Positions 61,451-64,000 of a stretch of DNA of 64,000 nt are shown one piece after another. The position numbers and the translations under genes were made by a program. The notes below the pieces were generated by a model. It was not told where the DNA came from. It was given only the letters and a program-made list of their open reading frames with translations, and did no database searches. Position 1 is the first letter of the stretch, and the number at the start of each line of letters is the position of its first letter. Source of the DNA: Adiantum capillus-veneris (taxonomy: Eukaryota > Streptophyta > Polypodiopsida > Polypodiales > Pteridaceae); NCBI GenBank assembly GCA_014529385.2, contig CM043942.1, positions 60,808,684 to 60,872,683 on the forward strand, in the 5' to 3' direction.

Positions 61451-63706
61451 GCTCATGAAAAAATCTCCATGACTCGCCCAATTCCTCGCTCAAAAATAGC
61501 TTGTACAAGTCCTCCTCTAACCGAGAAAGATAAGTCCTCTTCTTCCGTCTCCCATCTCATCTTTGTGCGTGCAGTCTCCAGCCTGGCCTCCTTGCTATTG
61601 AGGTCTTGTCCTCCTTTCTTGAAGTCGTGCAATGTGGTAGTAAAGGGGGAGCTCCTCTTGGGGTCTTGCCCTACTTTCTTGAAGATTTTTATGCAAGTTT
61701 CCTCTGCATTGACCATCATTGAAGATTTTTATGCAAGCTTCAGTGGTTTTTTCTTCAGTGTCCTCATGGACTTGCCCTGCAATTCTTTAGATTTTTAAGC
61801 AAGTTTTGTGATGCCCCCTAAGGGCAATGGTTTGTGTTTGAAGATCTTGTCACAAACTGCTGACGTGTCAAGCCACTAAAGAACAGAGCCAACCTGCAAA
61901 TCCCGCGGGGCCAAGGGGCCTAAACCCTAAGAAGCACAAGCAGCAGAAGAAGAAGAAGCAAAAGAGTTCACACCAACTTATGGGACCCCGTCCGATGGGG
62001 CCTAAGTGACTAAAGGCATTAAAAGAAAGCATCCAAAGAACTTGCGCAGAAGATGATGATGTGGCAATTGTATAGACGCCTGTGATTTGCGTTGGCAGTG
62101 CCACGTGGAAGACTATACGGACAGTCCTGGATTTTGCGTTGACAGGCTATATGGATTTCCAAAAATTGTGCTGACAGCTTTTGGGCGCCAGCTTTTGGAG
62201 CGGTTGTTTTTGAGTTTTAAGCTTTTCATGTAGTTGCTTTTCATGCCCAAGGGCCTTTAAATATGAGATAAGGGCTCATTCTCTAGCACGCTTCCTGGAG
62301 AAGGTGCAGAGTCTAGAGTACCGGCGTTGTACTAAGTTCAAGCTATATAAAGAATTACCAAAAGGGACGCTAAGGTTTGGGGCCAGTGCTCTCTCAGGGT
62401 GGAATACTGCACTCCCCGTCTCATGTCGTCTCTCTCTTTCAGTTCAGTTGTTATTTGAAGTGCTTAAAGTTGTTCAGTCTGTTCTTTTCCGTTGGCACGT
62501 AGTGCCCATCCCGTGACAGATCTTTAGTATGGGCTAATGTTATTTGTGTGGATGTAGTCCAGCTTTGTGCTCTGTCCTCGTGCTTTTTGCCACTAGTTGG
62601 TCACTGCAGTTTTCAAAGGATGTCGTCGTGGCAAGGATGCACCCTTGAGGTTGCTATATGTCGGGAAGATTTGTGTAGGAGTGTGATGGAGTAATCAGCC
62701 TCGTCAACTCCAAATCATTTCTTTTTTCAAAGAATGTCATCTTGGCAATGATGCACCATTGAGGTTGCAATATGTCGGCAGATTTGTGCAGCACTGTACT
62801 GGAGTAACCAGCCTCACCAACTCCAAATCATTTCTGTCTTCACATATGTCTCTACACCTGTACGGATCCATTGGTTTTTCCCTCAGCCTTGTGTTTCCCA
62901 GAGATGTTGAGAGGTATTTTCATATGATTGTATCTTGTTATGTGGCTATTTAGCTGTTGTGTGATTGGTTATGTATTACATAATGGAGATAGTTATGTAC
63001 ACGTACCCTCCTAAGGTCAGATATATCTGAGTTTGAGAATTATAAGAGAGGCTAAAACACTCACAAAAACACAAGTAATGGACACAAGAAAATGGATAAA
63101 GAAAAACCTAAACGTTCCTGAACCAAAATAGATAGAAAGAATCATATTTAAATTGGTGTCTTATCATAAATTTCTAATTCCAAACCCAAGGGATTTTGAA
63201 ATATCTTTAGGTCTAAAAAAGCACAGCAATCACTATTCGTGGTACAATTGAAATCACAAAATCCTTAAGATAAATTGCTCTACCTAGAGAACTTGAATTC
63301 AAGAATTCAAGGACATGAAATCTTACATTGCTTGTGCAAAAAATACTGGGCAAGAGCTATAGGGACAAGGCACTCCATAAGATCAAACTCGCAACGTAAA
63401 GGATGGAAATTGGCAAGAAAAAAACAGCACACTGGTTCCCATAGGGATACAAATCCATTACTTGAAAACAAAGTCACCAATGGTTGTATACGCATTATCC
63501 AAAAGGAAATCCAGTCAAGATATGATGACAATGTCATCTACAATCTTGATGAATCGAGTTCTGCTTTTGTATATATCTATATTCTTATTTTGAAACCACA
63601 AGAAGTCAAAAGTGCAAAGATGACATTTCTATTAGCAAGAGCTTATACCTATCCTTCTCAAACTCTCAAACTTATAAGCTTCATGTATTTTGACAGAGAG
63701 AAAAAC

Positions 63707-63741
<35 letters not shown>

Positions 63742-63945
63742 CTTGGAGTCCACCATCCAGATGTTTTTCTTAGCCTCTTCAAAAGAGATATTACCCTGTA
63801 AAGTGCGAAAACTGATTTGTTATAAGCTAACTTTCATTGAAAGTAGTACTGCAAAATGTAGATGTAACTTGTAACCAGCCAAAATAATTTCTTTCACCTG
63901 CTTAGTCATTTCTAATGCTATCAGCTCTGCAATCCCTGTACCAGC
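48603..63945 (-). CDS. NADP-ME: NADP-dependent malic enzyme, C-terminal 250 residues (nine exons, 5' part beyond window)
   Basis: The enzyme decarboxylates malate to pyruvate with NADP reduction, in cytosol or plastid. Nine exons on the minus strand join to 753 bases in one open frame ending TGA at 48605-48603. Diagnostic segments are [16 protein letters not shown] (end of the nucleotide-binding glycine loop), [123 protein letters not shown] and the terminal [15 protein letters not shown]. Plant enzymes are usually about 570-640 residues, so the N-terminal half is off the right edge. Intron positions are canonical except the 421-bp intron (donor AT). One intron is 13,483 bp. Because exon frames are intact I favour a real gene, possibly impaired by the donor lesion. 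Confidence 0.93.
48799..48927 (-). CDS. NADP-ME: NADP-ME exon ([12 protein letters not shown] to AYELG)
   Basis: It is 129 bp with acceptor AAACAG and donor GTATAC. It encodes [20 protein letters not shown] and [20 protein letters not shown]. Phases at both ends match the neighbours. Confidence 0.93.
49054..49144 (-). CDS. NADP-ME: NADP-ME exon (GNNAYIFPG)
   Basis: It is 91 bp with acceptor TTGACAG and donor GTAAAC. It encodes [20 protein letters not shown] and [10 protein letters not shown]. Confidence 0.93.
49278..49352 (-). CDS. NADP-ME: NADP-ME exon ([11 protein letters not shown])
   Basis: It is 75 bp, 25 codons, acceptor ATATAG and donor GTATTG. It encodes [20 protein letters not shown] then FIPGQ. 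Confidence 0.93.
49467..49544 (-). CDS. NADP-ME: NADP-ME exon ([11 protein letters not shown])
   Basis: It is 78 bp, 26 codons, acceptor CTTCAG and donor GTGTGT. It encodes [20 protein letters not shown] and AYRWSE, including the conserved ALSNPT loop. Confidence 0.93.
49649..49738 (-). CDS. NADP-ME: NADP-ME exon ([11 protein letters not shown])
   Basis: It is 90 bp, 30 codons, acceptor CTCAG and donor GTGGAT. It encodes [20 protein letters not shown] and [10 protein letters not shown]. Its acceptor and first bases are partly duplicated inside the upstream intron. Confidence 0.93.
49739..50159 (-). repeat. 421-bp NADP-ME intron built of imperfect tandem repeats
   Basis: Blocks at about 49735-49853, 49854-50012 and 50013-50125 share AAAGATGATTAT.AAGT, CACAAATG.ACACATC.A, TTTGCTTTGCT and TTGTGCACT.GAAATGAACAT phrases. 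The repeated block includes the AGCCTGAGCTAAAGATGATTAT segment, that is the splice acceptor and first exon bases, giving a decoy acceptor at about 49850. On the gene strand the intron starts ATAAGC, not GT. Confidence 0.85.
50160..50258 (-). CDS. NADP-ME: NADP-ME exon ([14 protein letters not shown])
   Basis: It is 99 bp, 33 codons, acceptor AACAG. It encodes [20 protein letters not shown] and [13 protein letters not shown]. The 3' boundary implied by homology and frame is AAG followed by ATAAGC, a non-GT donor. Confidence 0.9.
50334..50960 (-). mobile_element. LINE fragment (3' end), strongly diverged
   Basis: Begins with the family 3' tail next to a short GA run (GAGAGAGAAATGAAATGCAATG) and AAAAGGCCAAAATGACCTATG. 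It continues with segments alignable to the C-terminal part of ORF2 of the other copies (GTATCCATGTATC, GCCATCTTCGT, ATCCAGCTG). The 5' end is unclear. Confidence 0.65.
50961..53190 (-). pseudogene. Degraded retroelement-like region with a gag zinc knuckle
   Basis: On the minus strand near 52995-52950 one frame reads [14 protein letters not shown], a clean CX2CX4HX4C knuckle, followed by [12 protein letters not shown]. Downstream pieces (52191-51970 and 51796-51392) read [20 protein letters not shown] and a Lys/Arg-rich [16 protein letters not shown] do not recognise them. No RT or integrase is seen. The region may be a gag-only remnant. Confidence 0.45.
53192..53340 (+). other. Fragment of an LTR-like repeat
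   Basis: Shares GCTGAC.TGTCAAGCCACT.AAGAAC, GAGCCAACCTGCA and GGGGCCTAAACCCTAAGAAGC with the segment near 61858-61940. It starts TGTTACGTCCCTAGACATC, which looks like an LTR start. The rest up to about 53680 has no recognised content. Confidence 0.5.
53874..55370 (-). pseudogene. LINE copy 2 truncated RT and C-terminal zinc region
   Basis: The 55115-54672 piece reads [51 protein letters not shown] and [20 protein letters not shown]. Then [40 protein letters not shown] and [14 protein letters not shown] follow in other pieces. The palm with YADD is missing, so it cannot be an active polymerase. Confidence 0.8.
55517..56140 (-). pseudogene. LINE copy 2 endonuclease
   Basis: Pieces 56095-55763 and 55762-55517 carry [11 protein letters not shown] and [13 protein letters not shown], the APE-type catalytic motif, with a frame break between them and after NARTG. 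Confidence 0.8.
56208..57086 (-). pseudogene. LINE copy 2 ORF1
   Basis: N-terminal piece (57086-56814) is coiled coil ([20 protein letters not shown]). The later piece (56582-56208) has [20 protein letters not shown] and [20 protein letters not shown], like the RNA-binding RRM-type ORF1 domain of plant L1-like LINEs. It is expected to coat LINE RNA. Frames are shifted between pieces. Confidence 0.7.
57141..57174. repeat. (GA)n at the 3' end of LINE copy 3
   Basis: A GA run lies between the 5' end of LINE copy 2 and the ATTTC tail of copy 3. Similar runs abut other copies. Confidence 0.9.
57175..58903 (-). mobile_element. LINE copy 3, 5' truncated within the RT
   Basis: Holds the RT end ([50 protein letters not shown]; 58902-58372) and the C-terminal zinc region ([18 protein letters not shown]; 58194-57568), then the 3' tail. 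It is cut just after [10 protein letters not shown] at 58903, where a GA run and LINE copy 4 begin. Its coding pieces are the best preserved of the family here. Confidence 0.85.
58921..61395 (-). mobile_element. LINE copy 4, degraded
   Basis: The 3' tail has three ATTTC-type repeats (GAATGAAATGAAATGAAATG on the plus strand) next to a GA run. Upstream are the C-terminal region (60022-59588), RT remnants with [20 protein letters not shown] (the YADD reads YAND), a 68-bp tandem duplication at 60574-60709, and [20 protein letters not shown] near 61200. The 5' end is lost near the GT/poly-G tract. Confidence 0.8.
61396..61449. repeat. (GT)n followed by poly-G
   Basis: A GT run (61396-61420) passes into about 29 consecutive G. 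Such a tract can form G-quadruplexes and is also a common sequencing trouble spot. Confidence 0.9.
61450..61804. other. Unassigned intronic segment
   Basis: The minus strand has an 88-codon open stretch (61719-61453; [20 protein letters not shown]) that I cannot assign. A CATTGAAGATTTTTATGCAAG block occurs twice (near 61679 and 61718). It may be an unrecognised LINE 5' region. Confidence 0.4.
61805..62516 (+). other. LTR-like segment (possible solo LTR)
   Basis: Starts TGATGCCCCCTAAGGGCA and ends GTGCCCATCCCGTGACA, with a TATA-like TTTAAATATGAGA near 62257. Part of it matches 53220-53300. No internal retroelement follows and I could not confirm a target duplication. Confidence 0.45.
62517..63741. 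other. Remaining intron sequence with a 114-bp tandem repeat
   Basis: Copies near 62612-62725 and 62726-62840 share TCAAAG.ATGTC, GGCAA.GATGCACC.TTGAGGTTG, ATATGTCGG and CCAACTCCAAATCATTTCT-like text. The rest is AT-rich without a gene. A GA run (63711-63738) touches the splice donor of the exon at 63742. Confidence 0.7.
63742..63795 (-). CDS. NADP-ME: NADP-ME exon (NIWMVDSK)
   Basis: It is 54 bp, 18 codons, acceptor TTACAG and donor GTCCTC. It encodes [18 protein letters not shown], which ends in the conserved VDSK after the Rossmann-fold strand. The intron begins directly in a TC microsatellite. Confidence 0.92.
63898..63945 (-). CDS. NADP-ME: NADP-ME exon ([13 protein letters not shown])
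   Basis: It is 48 bp, 16 codons, acceptor ATGATAG and donor GTGAAA. It encodes [16 protein letters not shown], the second half of the GxGxAG nucleotide-binding loop. The upstream exon carrying GAGE lies beyond the right edge. Confidence 0.92.
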
Positions 63946-63958
63946 CTATCATATGAAG

Positions 63959-63960
<2 letters not shown>

Positions 63961-64000
<40 letters not shown>
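63961..64000. repeat. (CT)n microsatellite at window end
   Basis: A pure CT run reaching the window edge, within the next NADP-ME intron, 15 bp from the splice acceptor on the gene strand. Confidence 0.95.

Larger units (their letters stand above)
50259..63741 (-). other. 13,483-bp NADP-ME intron filled with retroelements
   Basis: It is bounded by donor AAG/GTCCTC (gene strand, next to a TC repeat) and acceptor AACAG. It contains a LINE fragment, a gag-like remnant, three larger LINE copies, an LTR-like segment and microsatellites. The six canonical introns of the same gene in the window are only 102-133 bp. Confidence 0.88.

Overview
This is nuclear DNA of a land plant with a large, retrotransposon-rich genome. 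The one host gene is an intron-containing plant NADP-dependent malic enzyme (minus strand, right third). Everything else I can recognise is retrotransposon-derived or simple repeat: Ty3/gypsy, Ty1/copia and APE-type LINE families plus long GA/GT microsatellites. A fern or other non-seed plant is my best guess from the repeat style, but the sequence does not prove it. Nearly every transposon reading frame is broken by stops and frameshifts.

Layout. 1-6450: a minus-strand Ty3/gypsy element cut by the left edge; it has two RNase H domains (Tat-type). 6480-7609: microsatellites and poly-G. 7610-36464: a giant plus-strand LTR element (about 18.7 kb without its nested insert) with 0.92-kb LTRs, a tRNA-Asp-type primer site and 5-bp target duplication TTCAG. 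Its 5' end with the flanking DNA is present three times in tandem (period 2328 bp), and a 5.1-kb Ty1/copia element (13298-18439, TSD TAACG) sits inside the third LTR copy. The giant element carries gag, protease, RT, RNase H and an integrase with two HHCC zinc-binding domains. Downstream of the integrase come a second aspartic-protease-like ORF and then a very long coiled-coil ORF in the env position. Non-coding parts on both sides carry a 22-bp palindrome at a 283-284-bp period. 36465-44454: spacer with a 1.1-kb inverted repeat flanking an internally deleted copia element (39005-42913, TSD GGATG). 44455-47680: a LINE.

48603-64000+: the NADP-malic enzyme gene. Nine exons encode the C-terminal 250 residues in a continuous frame (753 coding bases including the stop). 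Six of its introns are 102-133 bp, but one is 421 bp with a non-GT donor and another is 13,483 bp and packed with LINE copies, a gag fragment and an LTR-like segment. Most LINE copies lie in the same orientation as the gene.

Points most worth a second look: the palindrome array, the post-integrase protease-like ORF, the double zinc-binding integrase and the long env-position ORF of the giant element; the host-gene intron filled with LINEs; and the possible splice-donor lesion in the same gene.
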